Positions 28,488-37,271 of a DNA stretch of 64,000 nt are shown piece after piece (position 1 is the first letter of the stretch; every line of letters begins with the position of its first letter). A model generated the notes under the pieces. It was given only the letters and a program-made list of their open reading frames with translations. It made no database searches and was not told the origin of the DNA. The DNA lies in assembly GCF_001424195.1 (NCBI RefSeq), contig NZ_LMOO01000001.1, forward strand, positions 374,256 through 438,255, read 5' to 3'. This DNA comes from Cellulomonas sp. Leaf334 (GTDB taxonomy: Bacteria > Actinomycetota > Actinomycetes > Actinomycetales > Cellulomonadaceae). Made by a program: the position numbers and the translations under genes.

Positions 28488-30058
28488 CAGAGGGCCTGGC
28501 TTCCGAAGGTGGCGCCGCCCATGCTCGCCTGGTCACCCAGACCGGCGGCACCCTGCGACCCGCCCGAGAACCGGCCGGTCAGACGGTTGAAGTCCTCCAC
28601 GTGATGGCACTTCTCCAGTCCGGTCTCGTAGGTGATCTTGCCGGTCTTGACCAGCTCGGAGAGGTGCTGGTCCATGGTGTGCATGCCCTGCTTGGCGCCG
28701 GCCTGCATCGCGGAGTAGATCTGGTGCGTCTTGCCCTCACGGATGAGGTTGCGGATGGCGGGGGTGGCCACGAGCACCTCGGTGGCCACCGCCCGGCCGG
28801 GCGAGTCCGACCGCTTGGCGAGGGTCTGGCAGACGACGCCCTGGATGGCGCCGGCCAGCTGCGTGCGGACCTGCGACTGCTGGTGCGACGGGAACACGTC
28901 GATGACGCGGTCGATCGTCTGGGCGGCGTCCTGCGTGTGCAGCGTGGCGAAGACCAGGTGACCGGTCTCGGCAGCGGTGAGGGCCACGGAGATCGTCTCG
29001 AGGTCACGCATCTCGCCGACCAGGATGATGTCGGGGTCCTGCCGCAGCACGTGCTTGAGCGCGTTGGCGAAGGAGTGCGTGTCCTGGCCGACCTCGCGCT
29101 GGTTCACCACGCACTTCTTGTGCCGGTGGAGGAACTCGATGGGGTCCTCGACGGTCATGATGTGGTCCTCGCGCGTCCGGTTGGCGAGGTCGACGATCGA
29201 GGCGAGCGTCGTCGACTTGCCGGAGCCGGTCGGGCCCGTGACGAGCACCAGCCCGCGCGGCAGGCCGGCGAACGTGCCGACGACCGCGGGGATCCCGAGC
29301 GCCTCGAGCGGCTTGATCTCGTACGGGATCACCCGGAACGCGGCGCCGATGGACTCGCGCTGCTGGTAGATGTTCACGCGGAACCGTGCCAGGCCGCGGA
29401 CGGAGTAGGACAGGTCGAGCTCGAGGTTGGCCTCGAACTTCTCGCGCTGTTTTTGCGTCAGGAACGCGTACAGCGTGCGGCGCAGCCCCTCGGGCACCAC
29501 CTGCCCGAAGCCGTCGAGCGCCTTCAGCGAGCCGTTGATGCGCACCATCGGGGTCGTGCCCGTGGTGAGGTGCACGTCGGAGGCGCCGAGCCGCACCATC
29601 TCGGTGAGGATCTCGTCGATCGGGAGGTCGCCCTCCTGCTGCTCCTGGCCCATCCCGCGACGCTGCGCCCGGTCACGGGCCGGCGCGGCCGGCCGCGCGG
29701 CGGGCGCGGCCGGTGCCTGCGGTGCCTGCGGGGGCGCCACGGCCGCGGGAGCGGGAGCCGGCATGAACACCTTGGTGGCGCCCATCGGCGTCGTTCCCGG
29801 CCCCTGGGGTGCGAACGAGGTCGGCTGCGCGGGCGCCGCGTACGTCGGCGGGCCGGACGGACCGGGCTGGTACGCAGCGGAGGGAGCCGCCGGTGCCTGT
29901 GCCTGGTACGGCGGCGGGCTCGGCGGAGCTTGCGGCGCACTGCTCTGCGACGGGATCGGCGAGAACATCGCCGGCGCTCCCGCCTGCGGCCCGACGGGTC
30001 GGTAGGGCGGCAACGGCCGCGAGGGCTCCCCCGTGGGTGCCTGATAGTTCTCGCTCAC
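28487..30058 (-). CDS. pilT: Pilus retraction ATPase PilT with proline-rich N-terminal extension
   Basis: 523 aa. Residues 1-140 are disordered and rich in Pro, Ala and Gln, with no counterpart in the usual ~350 aa PilT. The ATPase core starts near residue 145 (DLPIDEILTEMVRLGASDVHL). Walker A GPTGSGKS at 275-282, the Asp box VEDPIEF at 303-309, Walker B IILVGEMRD, the His box and the PilT hallmark AIRNLIRE at 434-441. AIRNLIRE identifies a retraction motor, so twitching is expected. The GTG/ATG region has its own FliA-like promoter; pilC follows with a one-base overlap. Confidence 0.95.
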   Translation of the reverse strand: MSENYQAPTGEPSRPLPPYRPVGPQAGAPAMFSPIPSQSSAPQAPPSPPPYQAQAPAAPSAAYQPGPSGPPTYAAPAQPTSFAPQGPGTTPMGATKVFMPAPAPAAVAPPQAPQAPAAPAARPAAPARDRAQRRGMGQEQQEGDLPIDEILTEMVRLGASDVHLTTGTTPMVRINGSLKALDGFGQVVPEGLRRTLYAFLTQKQREKFEANLELDLSYSVRGLARFRVNIYQQRESIGAAFRVIPYEIKPLEALGIPAVVGTFAGLPRGLVLVTGPTGSGKSTTLASIVDLANRTREDHIMTVEDPIEFLHRHKKCVVNQREVGQDTHSFANALKHVLRQDPDIILVGEMRDLETISVALTAAETGHLVFATLHTQDAAQTIDRVIDVFPSHQQSQVRTQLAGAIQGVVCQTLAKRSDSPGRAVATEVLVATPAIRNLIREGKTHQIYSAMQAGAKQGMHTMDQHLSELVKTGKITYETGLEKCHHVEDFNRLTGRFSGGSQGAAGLGDQASMGGATFGSQAL

Positions 30059-30131
30059 GTCATTCCCTCCACGTGGTCGCCTGGTTCGACCGACACGGAC
30101 GTGGCGGCACCGGGCCTTCGTTCTGGACGTT

Positions 30132-30160
30132 CATCGGCGGTGCGGATGCCCGACTTGAGG
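30132..30160 (-). promoter_or_regulatory. FliA/SigD-like promoter of pilT-pilC
   Basis: Minus strand: CCTCAAG (30160-30154), 16 bases, CCGATG (30137-30132), preceded by G (GCCGATGA). It lies 74 bases before pilT in the 121-base space after pilB. Spacing identical to the pilB, pilA and pilM elements. Confidence 0.68.
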
Positions 30161-30179
30161 CATCGGCGGGTGGCAGTAC

Positions 30180-31856
30180 CTACGTGACGACGACGCGCAG
30201 GATCTCCTCGACGGAGGTCTGACCGAGCGCGACCTTGTGCCAGCCGTCGTCGCGGAGCGGGATCATGCCCTGCTTCACGGCGGTGGCGGCGATGTCGGCG
30301 GACGACGAGTGGGCGACGGCGTGACGCTCGATCTCCTCGGTGACCCGCATGACCTCGTGGAGCGCGATCCGGCCCCGGTACCCGGTCTTCGAGCAGGTCA
30401 CGCAGCCGACGCGGCGCATGAGCTCCGGCAGCGGCTCACCGTCGACCCAGGGGAACCGGGCCGCGAGGAGCTCCTGCGGGGTGGGGGTGTACGCCTCCTT
30501 GCACTTGCCACAGAGCTTGCGTGCGAGGCGCTGGGCGACGACGGCGTCCAGCGCCGACCCGACGAGGAACGGCTCGATGCCCATCTCCGTCAGACGCGTG
30601 ATGGCCGACGGGGCGTCGTTCGTGTGCAGCGTCGAGAGCACGAGGTGACCGGTCAGGGCCGCCTCGACGGCGATCTGTGCGGTCTCGTGGTCGCGGATCT
30701 CACCCAGGAGGACGACGTCGGGGTCGGACCGCAGGATCGACCGCAGCGCCCCCGCGAACGTCAGGCCCGCCTTGGGGTTGACCTGCACCTGGTTGATGCC
30801 GGCGAGCCGGTACTCGACCGGGTCCTCGACCGTGATCACGTTGATCTCCGGCTTCGACACCGCGTTCAGCGTGGCGTAGAGCGTCGTCGACTTGCCCGAA
30901 CCCGTCGGGCCGGTCACCAGGATCATCCCGTAGGGCTTGGTGTACGACTCGCGGTACACCTCGTAGTTGGAGTCGAGGAACGACAGGTCCCGCAGGTCGA
31001 GGCTCGCGGTGGAGTTGTCGAGGATGCGCATGACGATCTTCTCGCCCCACACGGTCGGCAGCGTGGCCACCCGGAGGTCGATCTTGCGTCCGTTGTGCAC
31101 CACGGACATGCGGCCGTCCTGGGGCTTGCGGCGCTCCGCGATGTCGATGTCGCTCATGATCTTCACGCGGCTGATGACACCGCCGGTGATCTGCTTGGGT
31201 GCTCGCTGGGTCTCGTGCAGCACGCCGTCGATCCGGTAGCGGACGCGCAGGTCCTTCTCGGACGGCTCGATATGGATGTCCGACGCACGGTCGGTGATCG
31301 CCTGCGTCACCAGCAGGTTGACGAACCGCACGATGGGGGCGTCGTCGTTGCCGATCTCCGCCATCTTCGACAGGTCGGCCTCGCTCTCGTCGACCTGGTC
31401 CTCGAACGCCTGCGAGAGGTCTTCCATCTCGTCGTCGGCGCGGCAGAACCGGTCGATGGCCCGCAGCAGGTTGTCGTGCGTGGCGATGACGGGGATCACG
31501 GACATGCCCGACACCGACCGCACGTCGTCGACGGCCATCACGTTGCCGGGGTCGGAGGTCGCGAGCACGATCGAGCCGCCCTCGAGCGCGACCGGCAGCA
31601 CGGAGTACCGGCGACACAGGGCTCCCGGCACCATGCTGACTGCGGTGCGGTCGACCGGGTAGTCGTCGAGGTCGACGAAGTCCATGCCCACCTGGTTGGC
31701 CAGGGCCTTGACCAGCTGGGACTCCGTGAGCACCCCGAGCTCGACCAGAGTGCGTCCCAACGTCGTTCCCCGGGCCAGCGTCTCGTCGAGCGCCGCGAGC
31801 AGCTGCGCCTCCGTGACGAGGCCGTCGTCGAGCAGGATCTCCCCGAGCTGCTTCAC
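30180..31856 (-). CDS. pilB: Pilus extension ATPase PilB with MshEN-like N-terminal domain
   Basis: 558 aa from GTG 31856, which has GGAGG 7-8 bases upstream; longer in-frame starts enter the promoter. Residues 1-135 form an MshEN-like domain: KQLGEILLDDGLVTEAQLLAAL and a second copy LGRTLVELGVLTESQLVKAL, the tandem motif family that binds c-di-GMP in MshE. The ATPase domain has Walker A GPTGSGKS at about 316-323, Asp box TVEDPVEYRL, and the tetracysteine CGKC...CVTC zinc site at about 449-488 found in extension motors. It powers pilus polymerisation. Confidence 0.95.
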   Translation of the reverse strand: MKQLGEILLDDGLVTEAQLLAALDETLARGTTLGRTLVELGVLTESQLVKALANQVGMDFVDLDDYPVDRTAVSMVPGALCRRYSVLPVALEGGSIVLATSDPGNVMAVDDVRSVSGMSVIPVIATHDNLLRAIDRFCRADDEMEDLSQAFEDQVDESEADLSKMAEIGNDDAPIVRFVNLLVTQAITDRASDIHIEPSEKDLRVRYRIDGVLHETQRAPKQITGGVISRVKIMSDIDIAERRKPQDGRMSVVHNGRKIDLRVATLPTVWGEKIVMRILDNSTASLDLRDLSFLDSNYEVYRESYTKPYGMILVTGPTGSGKSTTLYATLNAVSKPEINVITVEDPVEYRLAGINQVQVNPKAGLTFAGALRSILRSDPDVVLLGEIRDHETAQIAVEAALTGHLVLSTLHTNDAPSAITRLTEMGIEPFLVGSALDAVVAQRLARKLCGKCKEAYTPTPQELLAARFPWVDGEPLPELMRRVGCVTCSKTGYRGRIALHEVMRVTEEIERHAVAHSSSADIAATAVKQGMIPLRDDGWHKVALGQTSVEEILRVVVT

Positions 31857-31899
31857 GCGCGTCCCTCCGGTAGAACCGGCGGCCGGTCCTGACCGCACG

Positions 31900-31918
31900 G
31901 ATGTCTGTCGTAGACATC
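31900..31918. promoter_or_regulatory. Inverted repeat overlapping the pilB promoter
   Basis: GATGTCT-N5-AGACATC, a perfect 7-bp inverted repeat. It covers the second half of the FliA-like element and the predicted transcription start of pilB, 44 bases before the start codon. A repressor or activator site is the natural reading; an mRNA 5' hairpin is also possible. Confidence 0.5.
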
Positions 31919-31943
31919 GGCATGGAGGTCGAGGTGCCTGAGC
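31915..31943 (-). promoter_or_regulatory. FliA/SigD-like promoter of pilB
   Basis: Minus strand: GCTCAGG (31943-31937), 16 bases, CCGATG (31920-31915), preceded by G (GCCGATG). Same spacing as the other pilus elements. The first half begins 4 bases beyond the aroE stop, so it starts the pilus locus. Confidence 0.66.
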
Positions 31944-31946
31944 AAC

Positions 31947-32768
31947 TCAGGCGGTCAGTTTGTCCTCGAGCGCGGCCGCCATCGCGGCGAGCGGTGCGGG
32001 GCGCCCGGTCATCAGCCGGACCTGCTCGGCCGCCTGGTGCAGCAGCATCTGCTCGCCGGCCACGACCGCTCCCCCGGCGGCAGCCCAGGCGACCGAGAGG
32101 GCCGTGGGGCGCGGGTCGTACGCGACGTCGAGCAGCACGCCCTCGACGTGCTCGAGCAGAGCCGCGAGCGGGTCCGCGGCGTACGGCGGGAGGGTCGAGA
32201 CCACCACGTCCGCGCGACCGATCTCGGTGGGTGCCGCGTCGAGCGTGCGGTACACGGGGGTCACGCCCATCCGGTGGGCGGCGCGCATGAGGCCACCCGC
32301 ACGTGCGACGGCCCGGACGTACACGACGGGCGAGGTGCAGCCCAGCTGGGCCAGCGCCGCGAGCGTGGACGACGCCGTCGCGCCCGCGCCGAGCACCGCA
32401 GCGCTCGTGACCGGGCGGTCGAGCCCGAGCGCCGCCACGATGCCGTGCACGTCGGTGTTCGCGCCCACGAGCGTGCGCCCCTGGAACAGCACCGTGTTCA
32501 CCGCGCCGACGACCTCGGCCAGCGGCTCGACGTGGTCCAGCAGCGGGATGACGGTCTGCTTGAGCGGCATGGTCAGGCTCAGGCCCGCCCAGGACTCGTC
32601 CCGACCGCCGACGAAGGCAGCGAGCCCGTCCTCGGTGACGTCGACGGCGTCGTAGCGCCAGGTCGTGAGACCGAGCGCCGCGTAGGCGGCACGGTGCAGC
32701 GCCGGCGACAGCGAGTGCGCCACCGGGTGCCCGAGCACCGCCGCCCGTCGCTGGGCGGCGTCCGTCAC
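31947..32768 (-). CDS. aroE: Shikimate dehydrogenase
   Basis: NADP-dependent reduction of 3-dehydroshikimate. 273 aa from GTG 32768, which overlaps the mltG stop by 4 bases; the frame is open further upstream but AVLGHPVAHSLSPALHRAAYAALGL is the expected N-terminus. Catalytic Lys in LTMPLKQTVIP, NTV in VGAVNTVLF, the nucleotide loop GAGATASST. The last gene of alaS-ruvX-mltG-aroE; the other aro genes resume after the pilus locus. Confidence 0.94.
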   Translation of the reverse strand: MTDAAQRRAAVLGHPVAHSLSPALHRAAYAALGLTTWRYDAVDVTEDGLAAFVGGRDESWAGLSLTMPLKQTVIPLLDHVEPLAEVVGAVNTVLFQGRTLVGANTDVHGIVAALGLDRPVTSAAVLGAGATASSTLAALAQLGCTSPVVYVRAVARAGGLMRAAHRMGVTPVYRTLDAAPTEIGRADVVVSTLPPYAADPLAALLEHVEGVLLDVAYDPRPTALSVAWAAAGGAVVAGEQMLLHQAAEQVRLMTGRPAPLAAMAAALEDKLTA

Positions 32769-33913
32769 TTGCTGTTCGCCTCCTGCCAGGCGCGCAGCTG
32801 CGCGACGTTCGCCAGGTGGTCGTCGTACGTGGTGGCGAAGAGCGTCTCGCCCGTGTCGAGGTTGATCGCGACCCAGAAGAGCCAGTCCCCCTCGGCCGGT
32901 GCCAGCACGGCGTCGATCGAGGCGGAACCCGGTGACGCGATCGGGGTCGGGGGCAGGCCGAGGTGCCGGTACGTGTTGTACGGGTTGCTCGCGTCCTGCA
33001 TGTCGGCCGTGGTCAGCCCGGTCCCCGGCTTGCCGAGGCCGTAGGCCACCGCCGAGTCGACGTCGAGCTTCATCTCCCGGGCCAACCGGTTCTCGATCGC
33101 GCGGGCGACCTTGGGACGGTCCTCGGGCAGCCGTGCCTCGCGCTCGACCATCGACGCCTTGTTCAGCACGGTCGCCCACTGGTCCTGCGGGACGCCCTTC
33201 TGCGTGAGGACGGCCACGGTCTGGGCGGTCATCTGCGCCAGCACGCTGGCGGGCGTCGCGTTGGGCTCGATGTCGTACGTGGCCGGGTACAGCCAGCCCT
33301 CCGGGTTGTTGTTCGCCTCCGCGGGCAGACCGATCGCGGCCGGGTCGGCGAGCGCCGCGTTGACCTCCTCGACCGGGATGGCCAGCTTCTCGCTGATCTT
33401 CGTCGCGATCTGGCTCGCAGTCAGGCCCTCGGGGATGCCGAGGCTGAAGGACACGCGGCTCGACGGGTTCAGCAGGGCGACGACGGCATCGGCGGCGGGC
33501 TGCTCGAGCAGCAGGGTGTACGTGCCAGGCTGGATCGAGGCGGCCTGCGGGTTGGCGGCGAACGCCTCGTTGAACGCCTTCGTGGTCGCGACGACACCGG
33601 CCTCGACCAACGTCGCCGCCATGTCCGCACCGGTGTCACCGGGCTTGATGACGACCTCGGCGGCGCCGTGCCCGACGCCGGTGTAGTCCTCGACACCGGC
33701 CGCCTGTCCGTCACCGCCCTGGAACAGGCCGCCCATGAGCTCGACGACGACGTAGGCAGCCCCGGCGACCATGAGGGTCGCGACGACGAGCACCCAGATC
33801 GAGCGGCGCCGACGACGCTTGCGCTCGCGCTGCTCCTTGGCCCGGCCGCGCGAGCGGGAGGGCTTGCGCTCGGCGGTGGCGACCCGGGTGTCGCCACCGA
33901 ACAGGTCGCTCAC
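32765..33913 (-). CDS. mltG: Endolytic peptidoglycan transglycosylase MltG
   Basis: Cleaves nascent glycan strands at the membrane. The start at GTG 33913 (VSDLFGGDTR, GGAG 7 bases upstream) gives 382 aa and matches family N-termini; an upstream GTG at 33964 is possible and adds 17 residues. Arg-rich cytoplasmic tail, one membrane segment at about 38-60, then the LysM-like and YceG domains: NPEGWLYPATYDI, catalytic Glu257 in SMVEREA, and YNTYRHLGLPPTPIASPG. Sits between ruvX and aroE in the actinobacterial order. Confidence 0.92.
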   Translation of the reverse strand: MSDLFGGDTRVATAERKPSRSRGRAKEQRERKRRRRRSIWVLVVATLMVAGAAYVVVELMGGLFQGGDGQAAGVEDYTGVGHGAAEVVIKPGDTGADMAATLVEAGVVATTKAFNEAFAANPQAASIQPGTYTLLLEQPAADAVVALLNPSSRVSFSLGIPEGLTASQIATKISEKLAIPVEEVNAALADPAAIGLPAEANNNPEGWLYPATYDIEPNATPASVLAQMTAQTVAVLTQKGVPQDQWATVLNKASMVEREARLPEDRPKVARAIENRLAREMKLDVDSAVAYGLGKPGTGLTTADMQDASNPYNTYRHLGLPPTPIASPGSASIDAVLAPAEGDWLFWVAINLDTGETLFATTYDDHLANVAQLRAWQEANSK

Positions 33914-33971
33914 CTCGTCACTCCGTTCCACAGGGGCCCACCATTCGGTCTGGCTGTTGGTCACGTGCGCG

Positions 33972-34538
33972 TCACTCCACCGTCGTCCGTGCGTCGCCCG
34001 CAGCCCCCCCGCGCGCCACTGGAGCATGCTGTGCTGGGTCGATCGTGACCCACTCACCGGGACGTCGTCCCGACGCACGCTCCGCGTCCAGCGCGGACTG
34101 CAAGATCACCACCGCGGCTGCCTGGTCGACGACCTGCCGGTGGCGGCGCCCGGATCGGCCGGACGCCTGCAGCGCGTGATGGGCGGACACCGTGCTCATC
34201 CGCTCGTCGACCAGCCGCACTGTCACGGGTGCGATGGCCTGCGCCAGTTGGACAGCGTACGCGCGCGCGGCGTCCGATGCGGAACCTTCGGCCCCCGACA
34301 TGTGGACCGGGAGCCCGACGTACACAACACCCACACCGCGCTCCTGCACCTCGCGCACCACCTGTGAGATGTCTGTGGGAAGCCGGCCCTTCGTGCTGGT
34401 GGCACGTGCCAGCGTGGCGACCGGGGTCGCGATGAGCCCGTCGGGATCGCTGCTCGCGAGGCCGACGCGCACGGTCCCGACGTCCACCGCGAGCCGTGGC
34501 CCGCGGACGACCACCCCGGGATCGGGTGTCGCGCCCAC
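33972..34538 (-). CDS. ruvX: Holliday-junction-resolvase-fold protein RuvX/YqgF
   Basis: 188 aa from GTG 34538, one base after the alaS stop. RNase H-like fold with RLAVDVGTVRVGLASSDPDGLIATP at the N-terminus, VVYVGLPVHMSG, and VRLVDERMSTVSAHHAL. The family acts in pre-16S rRNA processing; the old Holliday-junction role is less supported. A 20-residue C-terminal tail follows. Confidence 0.9.
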   Translation of the reverse strand: MGATPDPGVVVRGPRLAVDVGTVRVGLASSDPDGLIATPVATLARATSTKGRLPTDISQVVREVQERGVGVVYVGLPVHMSGAEGSASDAARAYAVQLAQAIAPVTVRLVDERMSTVSAHHALQASGRSGRRHRQVVDQAAAVVILQSALDAERASGRRPGEWVTIDPAQHAPVARGGAAGDARTTVE

Positions 34539-34539
34539 G

Positions 34540-37218
34540 TCAGCCGCCCACCGCCGTCGCGACCGCCGCGAGCGACTCCGCCAGCCTGTCGGGGTCGGTC
34601 CCGCCACCCTGTGCGAGGTCGTCCTTGCCGCCGCCGCCGCCGCCGAGGATGCCCGACGCCGTGCGCACGAGCGCACCTGCTCGGACGCCCTGCTCTCGCG
34701 CCGCGGCGTTGGTCGCCACGACCACGACCGGGCGTCCCTTGCTGACGCCACCGATCGCGACGACCGCCGGTGACGCCTCGCCGAGCCGCGCACGGACGTC
34801 GAGCACGAGCGTGCGCAGCTCGTCGCCGCCGACCTCGCCCGCGTCGTGCGTCACGACCCGGGTCTGGCCCACGGTCGCCGCGCCCGCCGCGAGCGTGCCC
34901 GCCTGTGCCAGGAGCGTCGCCTGCCGCAGCGACGCGAGCTCCTTCTCCGACTCCTTGAGCTTGGTGATCAAGGAGGACACCCGCTCGGACAGCTCCTCGG
35001 GTCGAGCCCCGAGCAGGCCCGAGAGCTGCCCGACGAGCGCGCGCTCCTTCGCCTGGTACCCGTACGCCCCTGCACCGACGAGCGCGTCGACACGCCGCAC
35101 GCCGGAACCGATCGCCGACTCGGACAGCAGGGTGACGAGCCCGAGCTCGCCGGACCGCTTGACGTGGGTGCCCGCGCACAGCTCCAGCGACCAGCCGTCG
35201 CCGATGTCGACGACGCGGACCTCGTTGCCGTACTTCTCGCCGAACAGGGCCATCGCGCCCTTGCCACGGGCCTCGTCGATCCGCATGACGGAGTCGGTGA
35301 CCTCGAGGTCGTCCTGGAGCCGCTCGTTGACGCGCGCCTCGATCTCCGCGACCACCTGTGAGGGCGTTGCGGAGGGCGACCGGAAGTCGAACCGCAGCCG
35401 GCTTGGGGCGTTGAGCGAGCCCGCCTGCGTGGCGGTCTCCCCCACCGACTCGTGCAGCGCCTTGTGCACCAGGTGCGTCGCCGTGTGGGCGCGCGCGATC
35501 GCCCGACGGCGGTCGACGTCGATCGTCGCGGTGCCGGACTCCCCGAACGTGACCGTCCCGTCGACCAGCCGACCGTGGTGGACGGACAGACCCTTGACCG
35601 GCGCCTGCACGTCGTCGACCTCGATGCGCGCGCCGCCGTCGAGCACGATCACGCCGGTGTCGGCCTGCTGGCCGCCCGCCTCGGCGTAGAAGGGCGTCAC
35701 GTCGAGGACGACCTCGATGTCCGCCGGCGCGGTGGCCGCCGGGGCGGGGACTCCGTCGACGAGCAGCCCCACGACGCGCGAGCGTGCGGTGGCGTCGGTG
35801 TAGCCGATGAACTGGACGGGCTTCGAGCTCTCGCTGCTCAGCGTGCTGTGCAGGTCCTGGTACGCGGCCGTGTCCGCGCGGCCCGCCCGCTTCGCCAGCG
35901 CGTCCGCGCGCGCCCGGTCCCGCTGCTCCTTCATGAGCGTCCGGAACGCGGTCTCGTCGACCGACACGCCCTGCTCGGCCGCCATCTCCAGCGTGAGGTC
36001 GATCGGGAAGCCGTAGGTGTCGTGCAGCTGGAACGCGTGCGACCCCGACAGCACCTGGAGCGCCTGCTTCTTGACGGTCTGCACGGCCGTGTCGAGGATC
36101 GTCGTGCCGGCCGCCAGCGTGCGGCGGAACGACTCCTCCTCGGCGTACGCGACCTGGCTGATCCGGTCGAAGTTCTGCGCGAGCTCGGGGTAGGACGGGC
36201 TCATCGCGTCGCGGCTCATCGGCAGGAGCGTCGGGAGGGACACGTCCTCGACGCCCAGGAGCCGCATCGAGCGGATCGACCGGCGCAGCAGCCGGCGCAG
36301 GACGTAGCCGCGGCCCTCGTTCGACGGGGTGACACCGTCTCCCATGAGCATGAGCGCGCTGCGGACGTGGTCGGCGACGACGCGCATGCGCACGTCGTCG
36401 TCCTGCACCGCGCCGTACTGCCTGCCGGACAGCTCCTGCGCACCCTGGATGACCGGGAACACCTCGTCGATCTCGTACAGGTTGTCGACACCCTGCAGCA
36501 GGTACGCGACGCGCTCGAGCCCCATGCCGGTGTCGATGTTCTTCTGCTTGAGGTCCCCGAGGATCGGGAAGTTCTCCTTGCCGCCCCCGTCCCCCCGCTC
36601 GTACTGCATGAAGACCAGGTTCCAGATCTCGAGGTAGCGGTCCTCGTCGACGACCGGCCCGCCCTCCGCGCCGTACTCGGGGCCGCGGTCGACGTAGATC
36701 TCCGAGCACGGACCCGACGGACCCCGCGCACCGGTGGACCAGAAGTTGTCCTTCCACCCGCGGCGCTGGATCCGCTCGTCCGGCAGGCCGGCGATCTCCT
36801 TCCAGAGGTCGGCCGCCTCGTCGTCGTCGTGGAAGACCGTCACCCAGATGGTGTCGGGGTCGAAGCCGAACCCGCCGGTCTCCCGCGACCCCGTGACCAG
36901 CTCCCAGGCATAGGTGATCGCGCCGTGCTTGAAGTAGTCGCCGAACGAGAAGTTGCCGTTCATCTGGAAGAACGTGCCGTGCCGGGTGGTCTTGCCGACC
37001 TCCTCGATGTCGAGGGTGCGCACGCACTTCTGCACGCTGGTGGCACGCGGCCACGGCGCGGTCTGCTCGCCGAGCATGTACGGGATGAAGGGCACCATGC
37101 CGGCGATGACGAACAGGGTGGACGGGTCCGGCGAGATCAGCGAGGCCGAGGGCACGACGGCATGTCCCTTGCCCTCGAAGTAGTCGAGCCAGCGCTGGCG
37201 GATCTCGGCGGTACGCAT
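34540..37218 (-). CDS. alaS: Alanyl-tRNA synthetase
   Basis: 892 aa from ATG 37218 (RTAEIRQRWLDYFEGKGHAVVPSASL), normal for actinobacteria; in-frame ATG 37236 would add six residues. Class II core: TLFVIAGMVPFIPYMLG, GKTTRHGTFFQMNGNFSFGDYF. Editing-domain zinc ligands HTATHLVH (about residue 575) and CAGTH (about 680). C-terminal DHHA1 oligomerisation region rich in Gly (GGGGGKDDLAQGGG). Confidence 0.97.
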   Translation of the reverse strand: MRTAEIRQRWLDYFEGKGHAVVPSASLISPDPSTLFVIAGMVPFIPYMLGEQTAPWPRATSVQKCVRTLDIEEVGKTTRHGTFFQMNGNFSFGDYFKHGAITYAWELVTGSRETGGFGFDPDTIWVTVFHDDDEAADLWKEIAGLPDERIQRRGWKDNFWSTGARGPSGPCSEIYVDRGPEYGAEGGPVVDEDRYLEIWNLVFMQYERGDGGGKENFPILGDLKQKNIDTGMGLERVAYLLQGVDNLYEIDEVFPVIQGAQELSGRQYGAVQDDDVRMRVVADHVRSALMLMGDGVTPSNEGRGYVLRRLLRRSIRSMRLLGVEDVSLPTLLPMSRDAMSPSYPELAQNFDRISQVAYAEEESFRRTLAAGTTILDTAVQTVKKQALQVLSGSHAFQLHDTYGFPIDLTLEMAAEQGVSVDETAFRTLMKEQRDRARADALAKRAGRADTAAYQDLHSTLSSESSKPVQFIGYTDATARSRVVGLLVDGVPAPAATAPADIEVVLDVTPFYAEAGGQQADTGVIVLDGGARIEVDDVQAPVKGLSVHHGRLVDGTVTFGESGTATIDVDRRRAIARAHTATHLVHKALHESVGETATQAGSLNAPSRLRFDFRSPSATPSQVVAEIEARVNERLQDDLEVTDSVMRIDEARGKGAMALFGEKYGNEVRVVDIGDGWSLELCAGTHVKRSGELGLVTLLSESAIGSGVRRVDALVGAGAYGYQAKERALVGQLSGLLGARPEELSERVSSLITKLKESEKELASLRQATLLAQAGTLAAGAATVGQTRVVTHDAGEVGGDELRTLVLDVRARLGEASPAVVAIGGVSKGRPVVVVATNAAAREQGVRAGALVRTASGILGGGGGGKDDLAQGGGTDPDRLAESLAAVATAVGG

Positions 37219-37271
37219 CGTGTCCTCGTCGTCCATCGGTGGTGATCGGGTGGTGCTGGTCGGGGTCGTGC

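Noticed and set aside
31857-31946. Ordinary sigma-70 promoter for pilB
   Set aside because: No good TTGACA/TANNNT pair at proper spacing; the FliA-like element is a better fit.
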